This document shows positions 34,212 to 41,429 of a stretch of 64,000 nt of DNA, in pieces (positions within the stretch are counted from its first letter, which is position 1; each line of letters begins with the position of its first letter). The DNA lies in contig NZ_AUGT01000021.1 in NCBI RefSeq assembly GCF_000422805.1, positions 1 to 64,000 of the forward strand. The letters are read 5' to 3'. A model generated the notes under the pieces. The model made no database searches, was not told where the DNA came from, and saw nothing but the letters and a program-made list of their open reading frames with translations. Position numbers and translations under genes: made by a program. Origin of the DNA: Nocardioides halotolerans DSM 19273 (GTDB lineage Bacteria > Actinomycetota > Actinomycetes > Propionibacteriales > Nocardioidaceae).

Positions 34212-35813
34212 TCAGCCGAGCGGTCCCAGGGTGACTCTCGCGGTGTTGTCGCCCATGGAGGGGTCGTGCAGCCCGGCGCCGGGCGTCGCGGTGATCGTCA
34301 GCGTCGTCGGCGAGAGCAGGCCGAGGCCGGCGGTGAGCAGCTGGAGCCGGCCGGCACCGGTCATCGCGCAGGTGGCGGTGTTGACCCCGAGGAGGGTGCA
34401 GCGAGGGTCGAGGCTGAGGCTCGCGTTGAGCTGGTCGCCGGTGAGCGTGACCGTGCCGCGCTGCCCGGCGCCAAGTCCGGCGACGTCGACCATCACCACT
34501 GCTGCAGGGCCGATCGCCGCCGTCGAGGCGCTCACGCGCACGTCGACCGCGGTCGGGTCCGAGGGGGGTTCCGGTGTCGGGTCGTCGGTCGGCTCGTCGG
34601 TGGGGCCCTGCGTCGGGCCGTGGGTCGGGCCGTGCGTGGTCGGCTGGGTCGGCTGGCTCGACTGGGTCGGCTGGGCCGGCTGGGTCGGCTGGGTCGGCGA
34701 CGTGGGCGGCGCCGCGGTGCCGCCCGCCGTCGGCGCGGAGGGCGAGGCGGCCTGGGAGGGCTTGCCGGGCTTGCCGGGCTTCCCGGGCTTCCCGGGGCGC
34801 CCGGACGGCACGCTCGCGGCGGGCGGGAACTGCGCGGGTGCCTCGGCCACCGTGTCGCGGTCGCCGCCGTCGGGCGCCGAGCCGATCAGCGCGGTGCCGC
34901 CGAGCACCAGGGCGGTGACCGTGAACCCGGCGACGGCCGTACCGGCCAGGACCTTGCCGGGGCCGGTGCGGAGGAAGCCCCCGAACGAGGCCAGCGCCGA
35001 CGGGGTGGCCGCGACCGGCACGTCGCTGAGGTACGCCGCCGCGGCGCCGCCGAGGAACAGCGGCGCGAGCAGGCCGCGCAGGTCGGTGTCCACCTCGACG
35101 AGCTCGAGGTAGATCGCGGTGCAGGGGCGGCAGCACTCGAGGTGGGCCGAGACACGGGCGGCCTCGCGGGTCGACAGTCCGGCGCGGATGTAGGCGCCGA
35201 GGTTGGCGCGGGTGGCCTGGCAGGCCGAGCGCGGCTCGCCCGCGTCGTGCACGTGCATCGACACGAACGCCTGGCGGAGCCCCTCGCGCGCGCGGTGCGC
35301 GAGCTGGGAGACGGCGTTGGGGGTCAGGCCGAGGAGGGGCGCCACCTCGGCGGGCCGCTGGCCCTCGACCTCGGTGTGCCAGAGCACGAGCTGCCAGCGC
35401 TCGGGCAGCGAGGCGAACGCGCGCGAGGCGGCCTCGGACTCGAAGCCCGCCACCGCCGACTCGGTCGGGGCGTCCGGCATCCCCTCGTCGAGCACCTGCT
35501 CGTCGTCGGTGGGCCGGGTGCGGGCGAGCGAGCGGTGCCGGTCGACGTCGAGGCGGCGTACGGCGGTGAGCAGGTAGGGACGGAACGCCACGTCCGGTCC
35601 GTCCCCGCGCGCCAGCACCGGCAGCACCTTGGCGAAGGCCTCCGCGACGAGGTCGTCGGCGTCGCCGTCGCGCGCGAGCGAGCGGGCCAGGCGCCGGGCG
35701 GCGTCCACGTGGCGCTCGAACAGCACGCCGTAGGCGTCGGTGTTGCCGCCGCGGACGGCCGCGATCAGCGTCGCGTCGTCCCGCTCGTCGAGCACCCCCG
35801 TGGTGGCCGTCAC
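34212..35813 (-). CDS. Sigma-70 (ECF) factor fused to a zinc-finger anti-sigma-like membrane protein
   Basis: 533 aa from GTG 35813. Region 2 (about 16-64, DADDLVAEAFAKVL), region 4 (about 135-183, LTPNAVSQLAHRAREGLRQA), then a zinc finger of anti-sigma type (His224-x3-Cys228-x2-Cys231, HLECCRPC), a membrane segment (about 287-311), a low-complexity stretch with GKPGKPGKPGKP and PTQP/HGPT repeats (about 338-420), and a C-terminal extracellular beta-like domain. Sigma factor and anti-sigma factor are normally separate proteins. Here release from the membrane would need proteolysis or a conformational change triggered from outside. Confidence 0.88.
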   Translation of the reverse strand: MTATTGVLDERDDATLIAAVRGGNTDAYGVLFERHVDAARRLARSLARDGDADDLVAEAFAKVLPVLARGDGPDVAFRPYLLTAVRRLDVDRHRSLARTRPTDDEQVLDEGMPDAPTESAVAGFESEAASRAFASLPERWQLVLWHTEVEGQRPAEVAPLLGLTPNAVSQLAHRAREGLRQAFVSMHVHDAGEPRSACQATRANLGAYIRAGLSTREAARVSAHLECCRPCTAIYLELVEVDTDLRGLLAPLFLGGAAAAYLSDVPVAATPSALASFGGFLRTGPGKVLAGTAVAGFTVTALVLGGTALIGSAPDGGDRDTVAEAPAQFPPAASVPSGRPGKPGKPGKPGKPSQAASPSAPTAGGTAAPPTSPTQPTQPAQPTQSSQPTQPTTHGPTHGPTQGPTDEPTDDPTPEPPSDPTAVDVRVSASTAAIGPAAVVMVDVAGLGAGQRGTVTLTGDQLNASLSLDPRCTLLGVNTATCAMTGAGRLQLLTAGLGLLSPTTLTITATPGAGLHDPSMGDNTARVTLGPLG

Positions 35814-35961
35814 GGAATGACAACGGCGCAACCCGCAAAGGAGCACGTGGCGGTCTGGACCAGCTGGATCGGGATGTCCGAAACCGCGTAAGACCACCGC
35901 CGTCCGCCCGTTTCCCAGGTGCACCGGCCCACGAGTCGGCGGCGGACCAGGGGGAAATCTG

Positions 35962-36387
35962 ATGGGTATGAGGGTGCCCAGGGTCTGGACTGCCGCCGGC
36001 CAGGTCGATCCGCTGACGGGGCTGGCCCCGGTCGGCGTCCTGAGGGAGGCGTTGCGGGAGGCCCTCGTGACCGGCGAGCAGCTGCCGCTGGCGGTCGTGG
36101 TCGCCGAGGTGTGGGGGCGGGAGCAGGTCCACGAACACCCCTTCGAGCTGGCCAGGCGGATCACGCTCGCGGGGGCGATGGCGCAGACGGCGTTCGGGTC
36201 GGCGCTCGCGGTCGGTCGGCTCGGCGTACGCCGGGTCGGCGTCCTCTGCGGCCGCGACCCCGACCTGCACGCCCGCGCCGACCTGCTGGCCCAGATGGTC
36301 CTCGACCTCCCGGCCACCGTCCACCTTGAACCCGTCGCCGGCAGCCCCGAGGTCGCCGACTGGCACCTGCGCCACCTCACCGCCTGA
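35962..36387 (+). CDS. Uncharacterised protein with degenerate GGDEF-like N-terminus
   Basis: 141 aa. VDPLTGLAPVGVLREAL followed by LAVVVAEV resembles the DxLTGLxNR...LDLD opening of diguanylate cyclase domains, but the protein is too short and has no GG(D/E)EF loop, so it cannot make c-di-GMP. The remainder is alpha/beta with several Leu/Ala helices. Perhaps a vestigial or nucleotide-sensing relic. Divergent from the sigma fusion gene (148 bp between starts). Confidence 0.6.
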   Translation: MGMRVPRVWTAAGQVDPLTGLAPVGVLREALREALVTGEQLPLAVVVAEVWGREQVHEHPFELARRITLAGAMAQTAFGSALAVGRLGVRRVGVLCGRDPDLHARADLLAQMVLDLPATVHLEPVAGSPEVADWHLRHLTA

Positions 36388-36458
36388 CGCCGAGTCGGCG
36401 TTGCTGCTGACGAGTAGCCGGCCGAGTCGGCGCTACTGATGATCAGTAACGCCGACTC
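36388..36458. repeat. Cluster of CGCCGAGTCGGCG palindromes, probable terminator
   Basis: CGCCGAGTCGGCG (36388-36400) is self-complementary around a central base. The second element GAGTCGGCG (36424-36432) pairs with CGCCGACTC (36450-36458), extended after one mismatch by TACTGAT/ATCAGTA, giving a 16-bp hairpin. It immediately follows the stop of the gene at 35962-36387 and precedes the HMCES gene. Confidence 0.7.
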
Positions 36459-36491
36459 GCGGGGTCGGCGGGCGGTCATAGGGTGGGAGCC

Positions 36492-37256
36492 ATGTGCGGC
36501 CGCTACGCCTCCAGCCGGCGACCCGAGGACCTCATCGAGGAGTTCGAGGTCGTCGACAACCGGGTGCCGGCGCCGCTGGCGCCCGACTACAACGTGGCGC
36601 CCACCAAGGAGGTCTACGCCGTCGTCGAGCGGCCGCCCTCGAAGGAGGCCGCCAGGGAGAAGGGGCACAGCGCGGGGGAGCCTCCGGAGCGGCAGCTGCG
36701 CGTGGTGACGTGGGGGCTGGTGCCGTCGTGGGCCAAGGACCGCTCGATCGGCAACCGCATGATCAACGCCCGGATGGAGACGGTCGCCGAGAAGCCCGCC
36801 TACAAGCGCGCCCTCGCCGTGCGGCGCTGCCTGCTGCCCGCCGACGGCTACTTCGAGTGGTATCCCACCGAGGAGAAGACCAAGGCCGGCAAGCCCAAGA
36901 AGCAGCCGTTCTTCATCCGTCCCAAGGACGACGGCTCGCTCGCGATGGCCGGCCTCTACGAGATCTGGCGCGACCCCGCGAAGGCCGACGACGCCGACGA
37001 CCGGTTCCTCTGGACCTGCACGGTGATCACCACCGACGCCGAGGACGACGTCGGCATGATCCACGACCGGATGCCGCTCATGGTCGAGCGCGAGCGCTGG
37101 GCCTCGTGGCTCGACCCGCGCACCGACAAGGAGTCCGTGCTCGGGCTGCTGACCCCGGCCGCCCCCGGCCGGCTCCAGGCCTACCCCGTCTCGACCATGG
37201 TCAACGCCGTCAAGAACAACGGCCCCGAGCTGCTCGAGCCGCTCGACCTCGCCTGA
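36492..37256 (+). CDS. SOS response-associated peptidase, HMCES/YedK family
   Basis: 254 aa. Begins MCGRYASS; Cys2 becomes N-terminal after Met removal and forms a thiazolidine crosslink with abasic sites in single-stranded DNA. Other family marks: PDYNVAPTKE, GLVPSWAKD, INARMETVAEKP, DGYFEW and MIHDRMPLM with the catalytic His. ATG with GGGAG just upstream. The M. tuberculosis counterpart (Rv3226c) also lies between aroA and sigH. Confidence 0.95.
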   Translation: MCGRYASSRRPEDLIEEFEVVDNRVPAPLAPDYNVAPTKEVYAVVERPPSKEAAREKGHSAGEPPERQLRVVTWGLVPSWAKDRSIGNRMINARMETVAEKPAYKRALAVRRCLLPADGYFEWYPTEEKTKAGKPKKQPFFIRPKDDGSLAMAGLYEIWRDPAKADDADDRFLWTCTVITTDAEDDVGMIHDRMPLMVERERWASWLDPRTDKESVLGLLTPAAPGRLQAYPVSTMVNAVKNNGPELLEPLDLA

Positions 37257-37258
37257 CG

Positions 37259-37909
37259 ATGGGCGACCTGCGCAGCATCGACACCCCGCACGGGGAGGCG
37301 CGCCTCGACGTACGCCGGGCACGGTCGCCGTTCGTCACGCTGCTGCTCAGCCACGGGGCCGGCGGCGGCACCGGCGCCCGTGACCTGCAGGCCCTCGCCA
37401 CCCGGCTGCCGGCCCAGGGCGCGAGCGTCGTGCTCCTCGAGCAGCCGTGGCGCGTGGCCGGCCGCAAGATCGCGACCCCGCCGCCCACCCTCGACGTCGC
37501 GCTCGTTGCCGCCGCGAGGTCGCTGCGGGTGCGCACCCCGCTGGTCGTCGGCGGCCGGTCCGCCGGGGCTCGCTCCGCGGCGCGGTCCGCGCTCGGTCTC
37601 CGGGCGGCGGGCTGCCTGGCGCTGTCGTTCCCGCTGCACCCGCCGGGCCGGCCGGAGAAGTCGCGCCTCGACGAGCTGCGCGGCGCCGGCGTCCCGACGC
37701 TCGTCGTGCAGGGCGAGCACGACACGATGGGCCGGCCCGAGGAGTTCCCCGACGACCTCGACCACGTCGACCTGACCGTCGTGCCCGGCGCCGACCACGG
37801 GCTCAAGGTGCCGAAGGCGGCCGGGCTCAGCGAGGCCGAGGCCATGGAGATCGTGGTCGAGTCCGCGCTGGAGTGGCTGGTCCGCGAGGTGGGCGGCCCC
37901 GCCCGCTGA
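37259..37909 (+). CDS. Alpha/beta-hydrolase family protein (KANL3/Tex30-like)
   Basis: 216 aa, ATG 2 nt after the HMCES stop. [15 protein letters not shown] (oxyanion region), nucleophile-elbow-like VGGRSAGAR with Ser, and [10 protein letters not shown] with the His; Asp near GEHDTMG. The family is small hydrolases of unknown substrate. Co-transcribed with the HMCES gene. Confidence 0.85.
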   Translation: MGDLRSIDTPHGEARLDVRRARSPFVTLLLSHGAGGGTGARDLQALATRLPAQGASVVLLEQPWRVAGRKIATPPPTLDVALVAAARSLRVRTPLVVGGRSAGARSAARSALGLRAAGCLALSFPLHPPGRPEKSRLDELRGAGVPTLVVQGEHDTMGRPEEFPDDLDHVDLTVVPGADHGLKVPKAAGLSEAEAMEIVVESALEWLVREVGGPAR

Positions 37910-37914
37910 CCGGC

Positions 37915-37941
37915 GGGAATGACCCCACGAGCCCGTCTGTT
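37915..37941 (+). promoter_or_regulatory. Autoregulatory SigR promoter
   Basis: GGGAAT (37915-37920), 18 nt, GTT (37939-37941): exact SigR/SigH consensus, 58 bp before the sigR ATG. Transcription should start near 37948, just ahead of an in-frame GTG at 37951, so the induced transcript can encode a longer SigR (see sigR). Confidence 0.9.
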
Positions 37942-37998
37942 GGACCAGACGTGATCGCGCTACTGGAGCCTCCGGCCAGCCGCGTAGGCTGGGAGGCG

Positions 37999-38703
37999 AT
38001 GACAGAGAGCCCTGACCTGCACGCGCCCGACGACCTGTCGGCGCTCGACGCCGACGCGGCCGACAGCACCGCCGTCGACGACACGGAGATCGACGTCGCG
38101 ACCGAGAGCCCCGAGGACCGCGCGGCGCGCTTCGAGCGCGACGCGCTGCCGTTCATCGACCAGCTCTACTCCGCGGGCATGCGGATGACCCGCAACCCCG
38201 CCGACGCCGAGGACCTCGTGCAGGAGACGTTCGCCAAGGCGTTCTCGTCGTTCCACCAGTTCCGCCCCGGCACCAACCTCAAGGCGTGGCTCTACCGCAT
38301 CCTGACCAACACCTTCATCAACAACTACCGCAAGAAGCAGCGCCAGCCGCAGCAGTCGATGTCCGAGGACGTCGAGGACTGGCAGCTCGCCCGGGCCGAG
38401 TCGCACTCGTCGTCGGGGCTGAAGTCTGCGGAGATGCAGGCGCTGGAGCACCTTCCCGACTCGCAGGTGAAGGACGCGCTCCAGCGGCTCCCCGAGGAGT
38501 TCCGCCTCGCGGTCTACCTCGCCGACGTCGAGGGCTTCGCCTACAAGGAGATCGCCGAGATCATGGAGACGCCGATCGGCACGGTGATGTCGCGTCTCCA
38601 TCGCGGACGACGCCAGCTGCGTGACATGCTGTCCGACTACGTACGCACCAACGACCTGCTGCCTGCCGGGCGCCTGCCCGGGAGCGAGGGGGGCGACTCG
38701 TGA
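37999..38703 (+). CDS. sigR: RNA polymerase sigma factor SigR (SigH of mycobacteria), thiol-oxidative stress
   Basis: 234 aa from ATG 37999. Sigma region 2 ([37 protein letters not shown]) and region 4 ([38 protein letters not shown]), with an acidic N-terminus. An in-frame GTG at 37951 would add 16 residues (starting [10 protein letters not shown]) and sits right at the start of the transcript from the autoregulatory promoter, as for the unstable SigR' isoform known in Streptomyces. Followed by its anti-sigma factor with a 1-nt overlap. Confidence 0.96.
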   Translation: MTESPDLHAPDDLSALDADAADSTAVDDTEIDVATESPEDRAARFERDALPFIDQLYSAGMRMTRNPADAEDLVQETFAKAFSSFHQFRPGTNLKAWLYRILTNTFINNYRKKQRQPQQSMSEDVEDWQLARAESHSSSGLKSAEMQALEHLPDSQVKDALQRLPEEFRLAVYLADVEGFAYKEIAEIMETPIGTVMSRLHRGRRQLRDMLSDYVRTNDLLPAGRLPGSEGGDS

Positions 38704-38981
38704 TGACGACCCACGACCACGGCTCCGACCCGTCCGCGAGCGACTGCGCGGACTTCCTCGAGCAGATCGTCTACTTCATCGACAACGAGCTCGACGCGGC
38801 CGACTGCGCGGTCGTGCGCGCCCACCTCGACTCGTGCAACCCCTGCCTGGAGCGCTACGACCTCCAGCGCACCGTGAAGTCCATCGTCGCGCGCTCGTGC
38901 TCCGAGGCCGCTCCCGACGAGCTGCGCCAGCGGGTGCTCCTCCGCATCCGTGAGGTGCAGGTCCGCATCACCGACGCCTGA
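38703..38981 (+). CDS. rsrA: Redox-sensing zinc anti-sigma factor RsrA
   Basis: 92 aa from ATG 38703 (TGATG overlap with sigR; a GTG at 38700 is possible). ZAS motif His41-x3-Cys45-x2-Cys48 (HLDSCNPC), and Cys15 and Cys66 at the positions of S. coelicolor RsrA Cys11 and Cys62. Oxidation forms a disulfide, releases zinc and frees SigR. The Cys61-equivalent is Ser here, so only one of the two C-terminal cysteines remains. Confidence 0.95.
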   Translation: MTTHDHGSDPSASDCADFLEQIVYFIDNELDAADCAVVRAHLDSCNPCLERYDLQRTVKSIVARSCSEAAPDELRQRVLLRIREVQVRITDA

Positions 38982-39006
38982 CGCTGCGCCTCCCGCCCCG
39001 TTCGGC

Positions 39007-39074
39007 GGGGTAGTCCGTGACGTAAGGGCCCCTGCCCACGGGGTTCGGGGGGCCGTTTCGTCAGGGACTACCCC
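39007..39074. terminator. Long hairpin after rsrA
   Basis: GGGGTAGTCC (39007-39016) pairs with GGACTACCCC (39065-39074); after one G-G mismatch, TGACG pairs with CGTCA. The 40-nt interior holds a further GC-rich stem (GGGCCCC / CCCACGGGG region). A terminator is likeliest; a structured RNA leader cannot be excluded. Confidence 0.6.
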
Positions 39075-39106
39075 TCCACCGGCCTGACACCATTGCGCGT
39101 CACATC

Positions 39107-39136
39107 TGACGTCATTATGGTGTCGTAATGACGTCA
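39107..39136. promoter_or_regulatory. Operator over the MFS start codon
   Basis: TGACGTCATTA (39107-39117) and TAATGACGTCA (39126-39136) are perfect 11-bp inverted arms with an 8-bp spacer. The ATG (39128) of the MFS gene lies inside the right arm, so a bound regulator would block initiation directly. TGACGTCA inside each arm is itself palindromic. Confidence 0.75.
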
Positions 39137-40408
39137 AGCCTCGCCCAGCCCTGGCGGCTGCTGCGCCGGCGGCCGGACCTCGCGCGGCTCGTGACGGCGG
39201 GGCTGGTGTCGCTCACCGGTGACTGGCTGCTCGGCGTCGGGCTGTCGTACGCCGTCTACGACCTCACCGGCTCGACGATGGCCTCGGCCGGCGTGCTGCT
39301 GACCGCGCTGCTGCCGCAGGTGCTGGTCGGGCTCGTCGCCGGCGTGCTCGTCGACCGCTGGGACCGGCGCCGCACGATGATCGGGGCCAACCTCCTGCTC
39401 GCGGCCGGCCTGCTCCCGCTGCTGCTGGTCGACGACGCAGGGCTGATCTGGGTCGTCTACCCGGTGCTCGTGCTCGAGGCCGTCGTCGAGACGTTCTTCG
39501 CGCCCGCGGAGCAGTCGATGCTGCCGCGGGTCGTCGACGAGACCGAGTCGGCCGAGCTCGTGACCGCGAACGCGCTCAACGGCCAGGCCCACAACCTCTC
39601 CCGGCTGCTGGGCGGAGCCGCCGGCGGCGTGCTGGCGGCGCTGGGCGGCATCCCGCTGGTCGCGTTCGCCGACATCGCGACGTTCCTCCTGGCGGCGCTG
39701 CTGGTCTCGCGCATCAGGACCTCCGGCGCGGTCGCGCCGCGCGAGCAGAGCGCCGAGGACGCCGTGCGCGGCCGGTTCGCCGAGCTGCGCGACGAGTGGG
39801 TCGAGGGCGCGAGGATCACCCTGGGGTCGCGCACGGTCCGGGTGCTGGCGACGTTCTGGCTGATCACGTCGTTCGGCGAAGGCATCTGGGGGACGCTCTT
39901 CGCGCCCTACGTCCGCTCGGTGCTGCACGGCGGCCCCGAGGCGCTCGGCCTGATCAGCGGCATCCAGGCCGTGGGCGGGGTCGTGGGCGGCCTCTTCGCA
40001 GCGGCGTACGGCGCCCGCTGGCGCCCGGAGCGGATGCTCGCCGTGGGCGCGATGCTGTTCGGCGTCGTCGACCTCGCGATCGCGCTCTACCCGCTGGGGT
40101 ACGTGCACGCCTGGCCGGCCGCCGTGCTCATGGTGGTCGTCGGGCTGCCGGGCGCGGTCCTCAGCGCCGGGCTGATGACGCTGTTCCAGCTCAACACCGA
40201 CGACCGGGAGCGCGGGCGGGCGTTCGCCCTGCTCCTGCTGGTGCGGTCGACGTTCCAGGTGCTGGGGAGCCTCACCGCAGGGGTGCTCGGCGGCATCCTC
40301 GGCATCGTGCCGGTGATGGCGTGGCAGGGGTGCGGCTACGTGATCGCGGGGTCGATCGTGCTGGTGCTGCTGGTGCGGGCGCCGGAACCGGCGCCCGCCA
40401 GCAGCTGA
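39128..40408 (+). CDS. MFS transporter, drug/siderophore exporter type
   Basis: 426 aa, twelve hydrophobic segments. The cytoplasmic A-motif-like loop GVLVDRWDRRRTMIGAN is at about residues 73-89. Overall layout (LTGDWLLGVGLSYAVYDLTG near the N-terminus) is of the EntS/macrolide-efflux MFS branch. The start codon lies within an inverted repeat, so expression is probably induced by its own substrate through an unlinked or distant regulator; no regulator gene adjoins. Confidence 0.88.
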   Translation: MTSSLAQPWRLLRRRPDLARLVTAGLVSLTGDWLLGVGLSYAVYDLTGSTMASAGVLLTALLPQVLVGLVAGVLVDRWDRRRTMIGANLLLAAGLLPLLLVDDAGLIWVVYPVLVLEAVVETFFAPAEQSMLPRVVDETESAELVTANALNGQAHNLSRLLGGAAGGVLAALGGIPLVAFADIATFLLAALLVSRIRTSGAVAPREQSAEDAVRGRFAELRDEWVEGARITLGSRTVRVLATFWLITSFGEGIWGTLFAPYVRSVLHGGPEALGLISGIQAVGGVVGGLFAAAYGARWRPERMLAVGAMLFGVVDLAIALYPLGYVHAWPAAVLMVVVGLPGAVLSAGLMTLFQLNTDDRERGRAFALLLLVRSTFQVLGSLTAGVLGGILGIVPVMAWQGCGYVIAGSIVLVLLVRAPEPAPASS

Positions 40409-40414
40409 CACAGG

Positions 40415-40489
40415 TCAGGCGTTGGGGCGCTTGCCGTGGTTGGCGGCCTTCTTCTTGCGACCGCGGCGCTTGCGTCCGGTCTTGCTCAT
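40415..40489 (-). CDS. Ribosomal protein bL37 (24 aa)
   Basis: MSKTGRKRRGRKKKAANHGK followed by RPNA: 24 residues, strongly basic, ending in the KRPNA-type tail of the actinobacterial 50S protein bL37 first seen in mycobacterial ribosomes. ATG 40489 has an ideal AGGAGGT 6 nt upstream. It is often missed by annotation because of its size. A perfect 14-bp palindrome (GGGTCGATCGACCC, 40501-40514) overlaps its leader. Confidence 0.88.
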   Translation of the reverse strand: MSKTGRKRRGRKKKAANHGKRPNA

Positions 40490-40500
40490 GGTGACCTCCT

Positions 40501-40514
40501 GGGTCGATCGACCC
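40501..40514. promoter_or_regulatory. 14-bp palindrome in the bL37 leader
   Basis: GGGTCGATCGACCC is fully symmetrical and lies immediately upstream of the Shine-Dalgarno sequence of the bL37 gene; may be an operator or a translation-controlling hairpin. Confidence 0.5.
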
Positions 40515-40568
40515 GCTCAGTCTCGCAGCACCGCCGCGGTGGGAGAAATCGCGGTCGGGCGGGACGGC

Positions 40569-40934
40569 CTAGCGCGCGACGCGCGACATGAACCGCGCTG
40601 CGTCCACCACGACCCGGGTCACCTCGCCCGACGCGACCACCTTGCCGTCGACGGTGTGCCGCGCCGCGACGGTGAAGCGGTGCAGGCGCCCGTCGACGTA
40701 CGCCGTGGTCGCGGTGACCTCCACCCCGGCGCCGACCGGGCTGGCGGCGAGGTGCTCGAGCTGGATGCGGGTGCCGACCGAGGTCTCGCCGTCGCCGAGG
40801 GCGGGCTCGATCTCGGCGCACGTGGCGGCCTCGCACCAGGCGAGCAGCCGCGGCGTGCCGAGGACCGGGAGGCTGCCCGAGCCGACCGCGATCGCGGTGT
40901 CGTCGTGGCGGACCGTGAACGTCAGCGCCGTCAC
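40569..40934 (-). CDS. Hotdog thioesterase (fluoroacetyl-CoA thioesterase-like)
   Basis: 121 aa, GTG in a GTGA overlap with the GNAT gene. LLAWCEAATCAEIEPALGDG then TSVGTRIQLEHLAASPVGAG is the FlK/PaaI-like hotdog pattern with the central helix. Would hydrolyse a short acyl-CoA. Coupled to the acetyltransferase. Confidence 0.85.
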   Translation of the reverse strand: MTALTFTVRHDDTAIAVGSGSLPVLGTPRLLAWCEAATCAEIEPALGDGETSVGTRIQLEHLAASPVGAGVEVTATTAYVDGRLHRFTVAARHTVDGKVVASGEVTRVVVDAARFMSRVAR

Positions 40935-41422
40935 GGGTGGAGTTCCAGCCGGAAGGCGAGGAGCTCGACGCCGGGCATCGGCTCCCAGTCGCGCTCGGGG
41001 CAGCGGCCGAAGCCGAGCCGCTCGTAGAGGCGGTGGGCCGCAGCCATGAGCGGGGTGCTGGAGAGGACCACGGCCACGGCGCCCTCCTCGCGGAACCGGT
41101 CGACCACGTGCCGCGCCAGTGCCTCGCCGACGCCCCTGCCCTGCGCGTGCGGCGCGACCGCCAGCATCCGGAACTCACCCTCGCCGGCCAGCCCGATCTC
41201 GCGCCACGGCGACCCCTCGCGGCAGATCGTCACGCTGCCGAGCACCTCGCGGTCGTCGGGCGCGACCGCCACCCAGAGCTCCGCCTCGAGGTCGCGGGCC
41301 TCGGAGTTGCGCAGCCGCTCGACGTACGTCGACTCCGCGCTCGCGAGCAGCGGCTCGTACGCCGACACCGTCGCCTCGGCGACGGCGGCGTAGTCCTCGG
41401 GCCGGGCGCGGCGCAGGTGCAC
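40931..41422 (-). CDS. GNAT acetyltransferase
   Basis: 163 aa, GTG start. GEFRMLAVAPHAQGRGVGEA carries the acetyl-CoA pyrophosphate loop (GRGVGEAL), and LYERLGFGRCPERD the C-terminal strand. N-acetyltransferase of unknown acceptor, 7 nt from the thiamine-diphosphate enzyme, so all three genes form one operon. Confidence 0.88.
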   Translation of the reverse strand: MHLRRARPEDYAAVAEATVSAYEPLLASAESTYVERLRNSEARDLEAELWVAVAPDDREVLGSVTICREGSPWREIGLAGEGEFRMLAVAPHAQGRGVGEALARHVVDRFREEGAVAVVLSSTPLMAAAHRLYERLGFGRCPERDWEPMPGVELLAFRLELHP

Positions 41423-41429
41423 GGGCGGG

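Noticed and set aside
35820..35961. SigF-type promoter suggested by GGGTAT at about 35964
   Set aside because: No GTTT element at the required 15-17 nt spacing; the next GTTT is over 50 nt away.
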